Part shown: one piece after another, positions 28,052 to 36,735 of the stretch
How positions within the stretch are numbered: the stretch's first letter is position 1
Layout: the number at the start of each line of letters is the position of its first letter
From: Marinobacter sp. X15-166B
Lineage (GTDB): Bacteria; Pseudomonadota; Gammaproteobacteria; Pseudomonadales; Oleiphilaceae
Length of the DNA stretch: 38,980 bases
Assembly: GCF_001752365.1 (NCBI RefSeq)
Contig: NZ_MEIY01000001.1
Location: 1 to 38,980 of the forward strand
Direction of reading: 5' to 3'
Notes under the pieces: generated by a model
Database searches by the model: none
Told to the model about the DNA's origin: nothing
The model's input: only the letters and a program-made list of their open reading frames with translations
Program-made: the position numbers and the translations under genes

Positions 28052-29134
28052 ATGACTGAACGTTTGACCATCACCCGCCCTGACGACTGGCACCTGCACG
28101 TCCGTGATGGCGACGTGTTGTCCGATGTCGTGCCGGCAAGCGCGCGCACCTTCGGGCGCGCCATCATTATGCCCAACCTGGTGCCCCCTGTGACGGACGC
28201 CGCTGAAGCACTGGCGTACCGCGACCGGATTCTTGCCGCCGTGCCGCCCGGCAGCGGGTTTACCCCGCTGGTGACCCTGTATCTGACGGAAGCCACCACC
28301 CCGGAGCAGATCCACGCGGCCCGCGCCGGGGGCGTGGTCGCCGCCAAACTCTACCCCGCGGGCGCCACCACCAACTCTGCCTCCGGTGTCACCGACGTTC
28401 GCAGGATCGATGACGTGCTGGCCGCCATGGCCGAGTGTGGCATGTTGCTGCTGGTCCACGGGGAAGTCACCGATGACCACATTGATATTTTTGATCGCGA
28501 AAAGGTGTTTCTGGAAAAAGTGCTGGCGCCCACCCTGGAGCGGTTTCCCACGCTGAAGGTGGTATTGGAGCACATCACCACCGCCGACTCGGCGCAGTTT
28601 GTGCGGCAACACCCAGGCAGCAACCTGGCCGCCACCCTGACGCCCCAGCATCTGATGTATAACCGCAATCACATGCTGGTGGGCGGCATCCGGCCCCACC
28701 TGTATTGCCTGCCCATTCTGAAACGCAATGTCCACCAGCAAGCCCTGCAGGATGCAGTCGTCAGCGGCAACCCACGCTTCTTTCTGGGCACCGATTCAGC
28801 GCCCCACGCGCAGGACCGCAAAGAAACTGACTGCGGCTGTGCCGGGTGTTACTCCGCGTATGGCGCCCTGGAGCTCTACGCAGAAATCTTTGAAGATCTG
28901 GGAGCACTGGACAAACTGGAGGCCTTTGCCAGCTTTCATGGCGCGGACTTTTACGGGCTGCCCCGCAACCGCGACACCGTGACTCTGGTGCGCACCCCGT
29001 GGACCATGCCGGCCCGCCTGCCACTGGCCGGTGGCCAGATCGTACCGCTGCGCGCGGGGGAAACCTTACGCTGGCAGCTGGACACCCAAGCCCACCCGTT
29101 CAGCGCCTCTGCTGATACTACTAAGGAAGTTTAG
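28052..29134 (+). CDS. pyrC: Dihydroorotase (class II)
   Basis: PyrC closes carbamoyl-aspartate to dihydroorotate, the third step of pyrimidine synthesis. The 360-residue product (E. coli 348) shows the zinc ligands in HLHVRDG (residues 14-20), the carboxylated Lys in [11 protein letters not shown], later ligands in LVHGEVTD and EHITTADS, and the Asp of FLGTDSAPH. It has the loop segment [14 protein letters not shown] seen in class II enzymes. Its TAG overlaps the GTG start of rnt, so the two are coupled. Divergent from motY. Confidence 0.95.
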   Translation: MTERLTITRPDDWHLHVRDGDVLSDVVPASARTFGRAIIMPNLVPPVTDAAEALAYRDRILAAVPPGSGFTPLVTLYLTEATTPEQIHAARAGGVVAAKLYPAGATTNSASGVTDVRRIDDVLAAMAECGMLLLVHGEVTDDHIDIFDREKVFLEKVLAPTLERFPTLKVVLEHITTADSAQFVRQHPGSNLAATLTPQHLMYNRNHMLVGGIRPHLYCLPILKRNVHQQALQDAVVSGNPRFFLGTDSAPHAQDRKETDCGCAGCYSAYGALELYAEIFEDLGALDKLEAFASFHGADFYGLPRNRDTVTLVRTPWTMPARLPLAGGQIVPLRAGETLRWQLDTQAHPFSASADTTKEV

Positions 29135-29784
29135 TGACTGACGAAACCACAGCCCCGCACCCTCTTTCGGCCCGTTTCCGCGGTTTCCTCCCCGTGGTGG
29201 TCGACGTCGAAACCGGCGGCTTCAACGCCCGTACCGATGCCCTGCTGGAAGTGGCTGCGGTCATCCTGACCATGGACGCCGACGGTGTGCTGCGACGCAC
29301 CGAGACCCATGTGCAACAGATCGATCCGTTTGAAGGTGCCAACCTGGAACAGTCGGCCCTGGATTTCACCGGAATCGACCCCTGGAACCCGGAGCGGGAG
29401 GCGGTTCCCGAACGGGAGGGCTTGAGCGAAATCTTTACCCCCATCCGTCAGGCGGTCAAAGCCCACGACTGCAAACGGGCCATATTGGTCGGGCACAACG
29501 CCACTTTCGACCACAACTTCCTGTTTGCCGCGGCGTTTCGGGCGGACATCAAACGCAATCCGTTTCACCCGTTTTCCACCTTCGATACCGCGACCCTCGC
29601 CGGTCTGGCCTACGGTCATACGGTACTGGCCCAGGCGTGCAAGCTGGCGGGTATTCCGTTTGACAACAAAGAAGCTCATTCCGCCGCCTACGATGCCGAA
29701 AAAACCGCGGACCTGTTTTGCGGCATTGTAAACCGCTGGCGGGAGCTGGGTGGCTTTCCCCCACCCCCACCCGAAGCCGTCTGA
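29134..29784 (+). CDS. rnt: Ribonuclease T
   Basis: RNase T is a 3'-5' exonuclease that trims tRNA and stable RNA ends. The 216-residue product (E. coli 215) has the DEDDh residues: Asp and Glu in [10 protein letters not shown], Asp in [10 protein letters not shown], and the His/Asp pair in [14 protein letters not shown]. The start is GTG 29134, overlapping the pyrC stop, with AAGGAAG 4 bases upstream. The pyrC-rnt pair and the following peroxiredoxin are conserved in pseudomonads. Confidence 0.95.
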   Translation: MTDETTAPHPLSARFRGFLPVVVDVETGGFNARTDALLEVAAVILTMDADGVLRRTETHVQQIDPFEGANLEQSALDFTGIDPWNPEREAVPEREGLSEIFTPIRQAVKAHDCKRAILVGHNATFDHNFLFAAAFRADIKRNPFHPFSTFDTATLAGLAYGHTVLAQACKLAGIPFDNKEAHSAAYDAEKTADLFCGIVNRWRELGGFPPPPPEAV

Positions 29785-29806
29785 AGCACCCGGCCATTAA
29801 AAAAAA

Positions 29807-29830
29807 CCCGTGTTCACGAATGAACACGGG
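29807..29830. terminator. Bidirectional intrinsic terminator between rnt and the peroxiredoxin gene
   Basis: Perfect 10-bp stem (CCCGTGTTCA with TGAACACGGG), CGAA loop, T run at 29832-29837 for the plus strand and an A run at 29799-29806 that gives T on the minus strand. It lies 22 bases past rnt and 40 past the opposing gene. Confidence 0.95.
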
Positions 29831-29870
29831 GTTTTTTAACAGCCTGACTAAGGTCAGTCGCCGGCGACCC

Positions 29871-30473
29871 TTACAAGTCGTCAGCGTTTTCCGCCAGGTA
29901 CTTGGCCACGCCGTCCGGAGACGCGTCCATACCCTTATCGCCTTTGGTCCAGCCAGCCGGGCAGACTTCGCCGTGCTCTTCGTGGAACTGCAGCGCGTCG
30001 ACAATGCGTACCAGCTCATCGATGTTACGGCCCAGCGGCAGATCGTTAACGATCTGTGAACGCACGATGCCTTCTTTATCGATGATGAATGCACCACGGT
30101 ACGCCATTCCACCTTCGGACTGCACGTCGTAGGCTTTGGAAATGTCGTGGTTCATGTCAGCGGCCATGGTGTAAGACACCTTGCCAATACCACCCTTGTC
30201 CTCTGGGGTGTTCCGCCAAGCGTTGTGGGTGAAGTGTGAGTCGATGGACACACTGATCACCTCAACACCGCGCTCACGGAACGCATCCATACGCTTGTTC
30301 AGAGCGATCAGCTCGGACGGGCATACGAAAGTGAAGTCCAGCGGGTAGAAGAAAATAAGCGCTGGCTTGCCCTTGATGGCGCTGGCCAGGTTGAACTCAT
30401 CTACGATGGTACCGTCGCCCAGTACAGCGGGAACCGTAAAATCTGGAGCGGGTTTACCTACGAGTACGCTCAT
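29871..30473 (-). CDS. Typical 2-Cys peroxiredoxin (AhpC/TSA family)
   Basis: A 200-residue peroxidase that reduces hydrogen peroxide and organic peroxides. The peroxidatic Cys51 is in FTFVCPSE with the conserved Pro/Thr before it, and the resolving Cys171 is in EVCPAGW. It is of the AhpC/Prx1 class, but the C-terminal end (AENADDL) lacks an obvious YF motif, and the GGLG loop reads KGGIG. Forms without the YF motif are usually less easily over-oxidised. It faces rnt across a shared terminator and lies downstream of its own promoter and a leader hairpin. Pseudomonads have a peroxiredoxin in the same place. Confidence 0.93.
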   Translation of the reverse strand: MSVLVGKPAPDFTVPAVLGDGTIVDEFNLASAIKGKPALIFFYPLDFTFVCPSELIALNKRMDAFRERGVEVISVSIDSHFTHNAWRNTPEDKGGIGKVSYTMAADMNHDISKAYDVQSEGGMAYRGAFIIDKEGIVRSQIVNDLPLGRNIDELVRIVDALQFHEEHGEVCPAGWTKGDKGMDASPDGVAKYLAENADDL

Positions 30474-30504
30474 TATGTAATCTCCGTATCAGTATCAAGT
30501 GAAT

Positions 30505-30523
30505 AAAAACCCGGAATCCCGGG
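30505..30523 (-). terminator. Terminator-like hairpin in the peroxiredoxin leader
   Basis: On the minus strand CCCGG-GATT-CCGGG is followed directly by TTTTT (complement of 30505-30509), about 30 bases before the start codon. The 5-bp GC stem plus T5 has the form of a small intrinsic terminator or attenuator. It lies between the proposed promoter and the gene. Confidence 0.4.
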
Positions 30524-30546
30524 CATCCGAAAGCGGTCTGCAAATG

Positions 30547-30576
30547 GATATATGGGGACTTAACTATCAATTTCAA
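30547..30576 (-). promoter_or_regulatory. Probable sigma70 promoter for the peroxiredoxin gene
   Basis: Minus-strand TTGAAA (30571-30576), 18-base spacer, TATATC (30547-30552), about 75 bases before the ATG. ATAG/CTAT tetramers lie around it at 30564, 30581 and 30591, but their spacing (17 and 10) does not follow the 11-base rule of OxyR sites. Confidence 0.5.
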
Positions 30577-30656
30577 CCCGATAGCAGAAACTATACACAG
30601 CCAGCCCCGACCGCTCTAGCCCAGGTCGATTGTATTTGGCAATCTGCCCCATCAAA

Positions 30657-30682
30657 GGGCGCTATCGCCGTCGATAGCGCCC
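30657..30682 (-). terminator. Terminator-like hairpin after the fatty acyl-CoA reductase gene
   Basis: A perfect 11-bp stem (GGGCGCTATCG with CGATAGCGCCC) and a 4-base loop, starting 8 bases past the stop. The minus-strand tail after it is only TTTGATG, so termination may be partial. Confidence 0.65.
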
Positions 30683-30690
30683 GCCGGGTG

Positions 30691-32676
30691 TTACCAGTGG
30701 ATGCCCCGCATGATCGCTGCAAAGGCGACCTGCTCGTTGGACGCAGGGGTTTTGTCAGCCGATTTGGCCCCTATGGAGGCGGGGCTGTCGGGAAACATCC
30801 GGTACCCGGTATTCATCACAATTTCACCCAGTTTGGGGGTCAACGCATTCACCACCTGGGCAAACACTCCCAGCCGTGTGGCTACGCGCTTGGGCTTATC
30901 GACAATGGCATCGGTGATCATATCGGCCGCTTCTTCCGGGGTCAGGGTGGGCACCGAGTCATAGATCTTGGTGGGGGCAATCATCGGCGTTTTCACCAAT
31001 GGCATGTTGATGGTGGTGAATTTGACGTTGCGGTCCGACCATTCCGCTGCGGCACAGCGACTGAAGGCGTCCAGTGCGGATTTGGATGCAACGTACGCCG
31101 AAAATCGGGGCGCGTTGGTCAACACGCCAATGGAAGAGATGTTGATCACGTGGCCGCGCCGGTTGGCCAGCATCGACGGCGCAAACCCCATAATCAGGCG
31201 TACCGACCCGAAATAGTTCAGCTGCATGGTGCGCTCGAAGTCGTGAAAACGGTCGAACGACAACGCCAGGGAGCGGCGGATCGAACGGCCGGCGTTATTC
31301 ACCAGCACATCCACCTGGCCGTGGTTGTCCAGCACTGTTTTGACAAAACGGTCACAGGCGTCCATATCGGAAAAATCGCACGGGTAGGCGTGCACATTGC
31401 CCCCGCGGGCCTCCAGATCGGCCGCTACCTCATCCAGCGTCGCCTGGGTGCGGGCGCCGATCACCAGAATTGCACCCGCATCCGCCAGCTTCTGTGCGGT
31501 TGCCAGCCCGATGCCGGAGGTGGCCCCGGTGACCACACAAACCTTGCCCTCGACGGTGCCACGCAAGGTGCGGTCTTTGAACAGATCCGGGTCCATATGG
31601 CGTTCCCAGTAATCCCACAGCACCGGCGCGTAATCCGCCAGGCGGGGCACCTCGATGCCGGTTTCTGCCAGGGCCCGTTCCGTTTCCCGGGCATCGAACC
31701 GGGTGGGGTAATTAAGGAACGACATCACCGACGGCGGGATGCCCAGATCGTCCATCACCGCCCGGCTGATCCGTTTGACCGGGGGCAGGTTTTTCAGACT
31801 CTGGCGGATAAACGGCGGCACGAAACCAAACATGCGGGAATCGATACGCACCCCCATTTGTGGCGCATGGGCGGCGTCACAGAATATGTTCAGCACCTCG
31901 CCGAGCTTGTACGGATCCGGGTCCACCAGATGGAAACATTTGCCGTCTTGCCCCGCCAAATGGGCAATCTGATCCATCGCCGCCACCACATAATCCACGG
32001 GTACTATGTTCAGACGCCCGCCTTCGATACCAATGGTCGGCACCCACTCCGGCAACGCCCGACGGATTTTCTGAATCATCTTGAAGAAGTAATACGGGCC
32101 GTCCACCTTGTCCATCTCGCCGGTTTGCGAATGCCCCACCACCATGCCAGGGCGATAGATGCGATACGGCGTCTGGCAGTGTTCGCGCACCACCCGCTCG
32201 GCTTCGTGCTTGGTTCGGAGGTACGGGTTATCGAGCTTTTCCGCTTCTTCAAACATGTCTTCACGGAAAACGCCCTTGTACAATCCGGCCGCCGCGATGG
32301 AGGAAACATGGTGAAAACAACCGGCCCCCAGTGCTGCGGCTGCATCGATCGCGTGGCGCGTGCCGTCAATATTGGCCAGTTGCTGGGAGGCCTCATCGGC
32401 CCCCATGTCGTAGACCGCAGCCAGATGAAAAAAATGATCCACCCGGCCGTGCAACGCCTTCAAGGTGGCGCTGTCAATGCCAAGATCAGGGCTGGCCAGA
32501 TCCCCGACAACCGCCTTGAGCTGATGCTCGTCGGCGCCCCAGCGCTCCCGCAAGGCAGTCAACTTGTGTTGTGACTGTTCGCGCACCAGCACGTAAACGG
32601 TGCCCCCACGCGCCAGCAGTTTTTCCACCAGAAACCGGCCAATGAAACCGGTACCACCCGTCAAGAAGTAATTCAT
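30691..32676 (-). CDS. Fatty acyl-CoA reductase, two-domain SDR type (Marinobacter FAR-like)
   Basis: A 661-residue fusion of two Rossmann domains. The N-terminal extended SDR has TGGTGFIG at residues 7-14 and PYLRTKHEAE with the Tyr-x3-Lys pair; the second domain, from about residue 375, is a classical SDR with VTGATSGIG, NISSIG and YVASK. From memory the length and motifs along the whole protein closely match the Marinobacter reductase that turns fatty acyl-CoA (or acyl-ACP) into fatty alcohol with NADPH, the first step of wax ester synthesis. That match is recollection, not a search. No wax ester synthase is in this window. It is a single-gene unit, with a hairpin after it and 238 bases upstream to the divergent small gene. 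Confidence 0.85.
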   Translation of the reverse strand: MNYFLTGGTGFIGRFLVEKLLARGGTVYVLVREQSQHKLTALRERWGADEHQLKAVVGDLASPDLGIDSATLKALHGRVDHFFHLAAVYDMGADEASQQLANIDGTRHAIDAAAALGAGCFHHVSSIAAAGLYKGVFREDMFEEAEKLDNPYLRTKHEAERVVREHCQTPYRIYRPGMVVGHSQTGEMDKVDGPYYFFKMIQKIRRALPEWVPTIGIEGGRLNIVPVDYVVAAMDQIAHLAGQDGKCFHLVDPDPYKLGEVLNIFCDAAHAPQMGVRIDSRMFGFVPPFIRQSLKNLPPVKRISRAVMDDLGIPPSVMSFLNYPTRFDARETERALAETGIEVPRLADYAPVLWDYWERHMDPDLFKDRTLRGTVEGKVCVVTGATSGIGLATAQKLADAGAILVIGARTQATLDEVAADLEARGGNVHAYPCDFSDMDACDRFVKTVLDNHGQVDVLVNNAGRSIRRSLALSFDRFHDFERTMQLNYFGSVRLIMGFAPSMLANRRGHVINISSIGVLTNAPRFSAYVASKSALDAFSRCAAAEWSDRNVKFTTINMPLVKTPMIAPTKIYDSVPTLTPEEAADMITDAIVDKPKRVATRLGVFAQVVNALTPKLGEIVMNTGYRMFPDSPASIGAKSADKTPASNEQVAFAAIMRGIHW

Positions 32677-32848
32677 GCAACATCCATCCTGCTTATCACG
32701 CTTTTATTTTTCCCTACGCTCGCGCAAGGTATGACGATGACCTGCACTGTCGCAGTGGTTACAGTCATTCCCAGTGTACTGAATTAAACCCCCGCTGGCT
32801 CGCCCTCGCACCCTGTCCGGCAAACACTTACAATATCGACATGAAACC

Positions 32849-32873
32849 ACCGATTAGCAATGACATAATCGGT
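32849..32873 (+). promoter_or_regulatory. Palindrome upstream of the small unknown gene
   Basis: ACCGATTA and its exact complement TAATCGGT, 9 bases apart, 41 bases before the ATG at 32915. A TACAAT (32829-32834) just upstream could be a -10 but has no good -35. The palindrome would lie near the transcription start, so it could be an operator or a leader hairpin. Confidence 0.4.
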
Positions 32874-32914
32874 CAAACACCTTTCCGGTCACATTCTCCG
32901 AGTTGAATTTGCCC

Positions 32915-33217
32915 ATGCCCAAGCAGAACCCCAACGCTGAACGCTACATCACCATCGCCCGTGCCTGCCTGAAGGCGATTAACGACACAGCGGCCGACGA
33001 CACCACCAGTCGTGAGCAAAAAATCAATGCCGTGTATGAAGCCATCGACACCGCGTTCCAGGCGGAGTTCAACGATTACCGTCAGTCGGTCGCCATCATG
33101 GCCACCGTGCTGGAGCGCATTGCGGCCGGTGATCTGAGCGCTGCGGCGGCTGCGGATCTGGCCAAAAAAACCCTGAACCAGGCCCCCCGCAAATCCGGCG
33201 ATGCCAAGGTTCATTGA
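32915..33217 (+). CDS. Unknown protein of 100 residues
   Basis: I do not recognise this protein. It is a soluble, mostly helical, Ala-rich polypeptide (RACLKAINDTAADD, AIDTAFQAEFNDYR, LSAAAAADLAKKTL) with a basic C-terminus, and has no signal peptide or membrane segment. The ATG at 32915 gives 100 residues; an in-frame TTG at 32903 would add four. The real-gene case rests on GC-biased codons in this frame, the 15-base gap to the M16 protease gene downstream and a palindrome upstream. It is probably cotranscribed with the protease. Confidence 0.65.
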   Translation: MPKQNPNAERYITIARACLKAINDTAADDTTSREQKINAVYEAIDTAFQAEFNDYRQSVAIMATVLERIAAGDLSAAAAADLAKKTLNQAPRKSGDAKVH

Positions 33218-33232
33218 TAGAGAGACCTGTCC

Positions 33233-36082
33233 ATGCGGTTAACACTGTCCCCGGCTTGGTTGGGCGTTCGCAACACGCTCAGTGGTTTTATGGTTTTACT
33301 GTTGTTGTCCGTCCAGTCCGTGTCGGCAGCACAAACGCCGGTCAAAAGTCCGAACGACAGCAACGCCTACCGGTATCTGGTTCTGGACAACGACCTGAAG
33401 GTGCTGCTGGTGTCCTCGCCCGGGGCCGACAAAGCCGCAGCCTCACTCGACATTGCCGTCGGCAGCGGCGACGACCCGGCCGACCGCGAAGGCCTGTCCC
33501 ATTTTCTGGAGCACATGTTGTTTCTGGGCACGGAAAAATACCCGGAGTCCGGTGAATACCAGCAGTTCATAAAAAGCCACGGCGGCAGCCATAACGCGTT
33601 CACCGCGTTTCAGGACACCAACTACTTCTTCGACGTTCAGGCCGACAGCCTGGAAGCGGCGCTTGACCGTTTTGCCCAGCAGTTTTCCGCACCCCTGTTT
33701 ACCGCCGAGTATGTCGACCGCGAGCGGCGCGCGGTGCATTCGGAATACAGTTCCAAACTCAAGGACGACGGGCGCCGGTTTTTCGCGGTTAAAAAAGCCA
33801 TCGCCAATCCGCAACATTCCTTCAGCCAGTTTGCCGTGGGCAACCTGTCGACCCTCGACAATACCGACGAGCGGCCCCTGCGGGATGATCTGGTAGAGTT
33901 CTGGCAGCGTCATTATTCCGCCAATCTGATGACCCTGACGGTCTATGGCCCCCAATCGCTGGACACTCTCGAAGCCATGGTGCGGCCCCGCTTCTCGCGC
34001 ATCGAAAACCGCCATCTGAGCGCCCGGCAATATACGGTGCCCATGTTTGCGAAGGACCGTTTACCCGCCCTGCTGAAAGTGGCCTCGGTGCGTGATATAC
34101 GCCGCCTGTCGCTGTCCTTCCCGATTCCGTCCCAGCGCGAGGCCTATCAGAACAAGCCGGCGAGCTACGTCGCCAATCTGGTGGGCCACGAAGGGCCCGG
34201 CAGCCTGCTGGATGTCCTGAAGCGGGCCGGTCTGGTCGAAAGCCTGTCTGCGGGCACCGGGCTGGACACCGGGTATGACACCACGTTCGAGATCACCATG
34301 ACGTTGACGGCGGAAGGACTGGAACGTCAGCAGGAGATTCTCACGACGACCTTTGCGTACTTTGATCTCCTGACCAGGGAGGGCATCAATCGCTCGCGGT
34401 TTGACGAGATGCAGGCCCTGGCCGACATCGATTTCCGGTTTCGTGAGCGGGAGGCACCCACTCACCAGGTGACCGCCCTGTCGATGCAGTTGCAGCGTGT
34501 CGCCCCCCGGGATGTCCTGCGTGCGCCCTGGATGATGCAGACCTATGTGCCCGAGCAATATCAGCACATCCTCAACCAACTGACCCCCGACAACGTGCTG
34601 GTGTCCGTGCTGGCGCAGCAACCGTTGGAGCAACCGGAAACCGAACCCTGGTACGGCACGGTGTACACCCTGGAACCGCTGACGCTGGATGGGCGGGCAA
34701 CCGCCTCCGCCGCGCCGCTCGTTGCCCAGCTGGCGCTGCCCGAACCTAACCCGTTTGTGCCCGAGCAACTGGCGCTGGTCGCCGGCGACACCATGACCAG
34801 ACCCGTGCAACTGAACACCTCACCCGGGTTTGACATCTGGTACGCCCGCGACACCCAATTTGAAACCCCCAAGGCCAATGTCTACCTCAGCCTGAGAACG
34901 CCCGCCACCATGGGCTCGGCGCGCAACCGGGTTCTGGCCCAGCTGTTCGTGGATACCGTCAACGCCAACCTCAATGCCTGGGCTTACCCCGCCCACCTGG
35001 CCGGACTCAACTATTCGGTTTACCCTCACTTGCGCGGCATCACCATTCGCGTGGGCGGGTACAGCGACAAGCTCGCGACCCTGATGACCCGGGTGTTGAG
35101 TCAGGTTGCAACGCCACGACTGTCCCCACAGCGGTTCGAGATCGCCCGTCGCAACCTGGTGGACAGCCTGCGCAACAAAGCCAAGGCTGCGCCGGTACGC
35201 CAGGCCTCGACATTTATTCAAAGCGCCCTGCTGGAAGGCGCCTGGACCACCGCGCAACAGCTCGACGCGGCCGAAGCGGTCAGCTTTGCGGACCTGCAAG
35301 CCTTTGCAGCCACCCTGTTGACCGAGGTTGACCCGGTTATGCTGGCGCACGGTAACCTGACCGAAGCTTCCGCCCTGAATATCGCCCACCGGATCGAATC
35401 CCTGGTGCTGGCCGACAGCAATTCTGTGCACGTCGCCAGAAGCGGCATTCGAATGCTCCCCCCGGGCGAGTCCGCAGCGGTCCTCGACGTTACCCATCCC
35501 GACACCGGGTACACACTTTACCTGCAGGGCGACAACAGCGGCTTCGCCGAGCGGGCCCGCTTCCGGCTCCTGAAGCAACTGACCAGTGCCCCGTTTTTCG
35601 AAACCCTGCGCACCCAGCAGCAACTGGGCTATCTGGTGTACGCCACGTCGTTTGAAATGCTGGAAGTGCCGGCGCTTGCCTTTGTGGTGCAGTCGCCGGA
35701 AGCCACGGCGGAACAGATCGACGAGGCGGTCACCGCCTTCGCGGAGCGATTTGAAGCGTCACTGGCCGCTTTGTCCGCCGACGATCTGCGGCGGGAACAG
35801 CAAGCGGTTGTCAGCAACCTGTTAAAGCAGGACCAGCAACTTGGGGATATTTCCGGGCGTTACTGGCGGGAGATCGACCGTGATAACCAGGCGTTCGATT
35901 CCCGGGAACAGCTCGCCGATGCGGTGCGCCAGGTCACCAAGGAACAATTGCTGGCGACCTACCGGGCAGCCGTGCTCAAACGCCAGCGGGCGCTGAAGGT
36001 CACCACCAGTGAGACCAACTCCGACAGCAGCGAGTTGCTCGCCAGACTGCGCAACGGCGCCAAGGTGCCGGTATCCCCCTAA
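33233..36082 (+). CDS. Periplasmic M16 zinc metalloprotease (pitrilysin/insulinase family)
   Basis: A 949-residue single-chain M16A protease (E. coli pitrilysin about 960). A signal peptide (FMVLLLLSVQSVSA, cleavage near residue 33) sends it to the periplasm. The inverted zinc motif is intact: HFLEH at residues 90-94, with the distal Glu in ERRAVHSEY about 75 residues on. Four M16 half-domains follow; the C-terminal half has RTQQQLGYLVY, the substrate-binding motif of the inactive half. Such enzymes degrade short peptides. The ribosome site is weak. Its TAA overlaps the stop of the converging glycosyltransferase gene by 4 bases. Confidence 0.92.
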   Translation: MRLTLSPAWLGVRNTLSGFMVLLLLSVQSVSAAQTPVKSPNDSNAYRYLVLDNDLKVLLVSSPGADKAAASLDIAVGSGDDPADREGLSHFLEHMLFLGTEKYPESGEYQQFIKSHGGSHNAFTAFQDTNYFFDVQADSLEAALDRFAQQFSAPLFTAEYVDRERRAVHSEYSSKLKDDGRRFFAVKKAIANPQHSFSQFAVGNLSTLDNTDERPLRDDLVEFWQRHYSANLMTLTVYGPQSLDTLEAMVRPRFSRIENRHLSARQYTVPMFAKDRLPALLKVASVRDIRRLSLSFPIPSQREAYQNKPASYVANLVGHEGPGSLLDVLKRAGLVESLSAGTGLDTGYDTTFEITMTLTAEGLERQQEILTTTFAYFDLLTREGINRSRFDEMQALADIDFRFREREAPTHQVTALSMQLQRVAPRDVLRAPWMMQTYVPEQYQHILNQLTPDNVLVSVLAQQPLEQPETEPWYGTVYTLEPLTLDGRATASAAPLVAQLALPEPNPFVPEQLALVAGDTMTRPVQLNTSPGFDIWYARDTQFETPKANVYLSLRTPATMGSARNRVLAQLFVDTVNANLNAWAYPAHLAGLNYSVYPHLRGITIRVGGYSDKLATLMTRVLSQVATPRLSPQRFEIARRNLVDSLRNKAKAAPVRQASTFIQSALLEGAWTTAQQLDAAEAVSFADLQAFAATLLTEVDPVMLAHGNLTEASALNIAHRIESLVLADSNSVHVARSGIRMLPPGESAAVLDVTHPDTGYTLYLQGDNSGFAERARFRLLKQLTSAPFFETLRTQQQLGYLVYATSFEMLEVPALAFVVQSPEATAEQIDEAVTAFAERFEASLAALSADDLRREQQAVVSNLLKQDQQLGDISGRYWREIDRDNQAFDSREQLADAVRQVTKEQLLATYRAAVLKRQRALKVTTSETNSDSSELLARLRNGAKVPVSP

Positions 36083-36735
36083 CCGGAGCGGCCGGGAGAC
36101 TGGGCCAGATAACGCCGCCAGTCTTCCGGCTCGTCCACATCCCAGCGGGGCTCCAGCAGCGCGTAACTCAGCCCCAACCGGTCCAGCCGGCGCGCGGTTT
36201 GCGTTAAGACCGCCTCGGTACCCCAGTCGATATCGTTCAGCATGCCGTCCGCCACCGCAGCCGCGCCCAGCAGCACGTAGCCGCCATCGTCCGACGGTCC
36301 CATAACCACCTGATGCGTATCCAGCGCCCGGGCCGCGGCCCGCACGTAAGCAGCATCCACCGAGGGGCAATCGCTGCCCACAATGACGACCTTGTGATGG
36401 TTCGCGAGCCCCCTTTCAAAGGCGTTGGTCATGCGCGCGCCCAGACCGTCGCCATGCTGACACCCCTGGCTCACCCGCAAACGTTTCAGATCGGCTACGA
36501 CGGGCGCAGCGGCCGGCGGCGGTTGCGGCAACGCCCGGTCCCACCACAGCTCAACCGCAAACGGACTCTGCGTCAGGTTGCCAAGAACCGCACGGGTGAG
36601 CCGGACATGGGCCTGCAAGGCCCCCTCCCGACCCAACGCGGGCATCAGCCGGGTTTTCACGCGCCCCGGTTCGGGCCATTTGGCGAACTGAATGACCAGC
36701 ACGCCGCTGTATTCAGCTGCTATGGTTTCTGACAT
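36079..36735 (-). CDS. TIGR04282-type glycosyltransferase (DUF2064)
   Basis: A 218-residue protein of the DUF2064 family, with a nucleotide-sugar-transferase-like fold: QFAKWPEPGRVKTRL near the start, IVGSDCPSVDAAYV and MGPSDDGGYVLLG in the core. The family is usually found beside the TIGR04283 glycosyltransferase, as here, often with genes of unknown biosynthetic clusters; its reaction is not known. The ATG at 36735 fits homologues; the frame is open 31 codons further. Its start overlaps the end of the upstream gene by 23 bases, so the two are coupled. Confidence 0.85.
   Translation of the reverse strand: MSETIAAEYSGVLVIQFAKWPEPGRVKTRLMPALGREGALQAHVRLTRAVLGNLTQSPFAVELWWDRALPQPPPAAAPVVADLKRLRVSQGCQHGDGLGARMTNAFERGLANHHKVVIVGSDCPSVDAAYVRAAARALDTHQVVMGPSDDGGYVLLGAAAVADGMLNDIDWGTEAVLTQTARRLDRLGLSYALLEPRWDVDEPEDWRRYLAQSPGRSG

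Noticed and set aside
30564..30594. OxyR site in front of the peroxiredoxin gene
   Set aside because: ATAG/CTAT tetramers are present, but their spacing of 17 and 10 bases does not fit the 11-base periodic pattern.
30499..32574. A 691-codon open frame antisense to the fatty acyl-CoA reductase
   Set aside because: It is a shadow of GC-rich coding sequence: low-complexity His/Arg/Gly/Gln content and no known motif, while the opposite strand encodes a clear enzyme.
32745..32757. CACTG-TCG-CAGTG palindrome before the fatty acyl-CoA reductase as a fatty-acid regulator site
   Set aside because: It does not match the FadR or PsrA patterns I know, and a 5-base arm is short enough to be chance.
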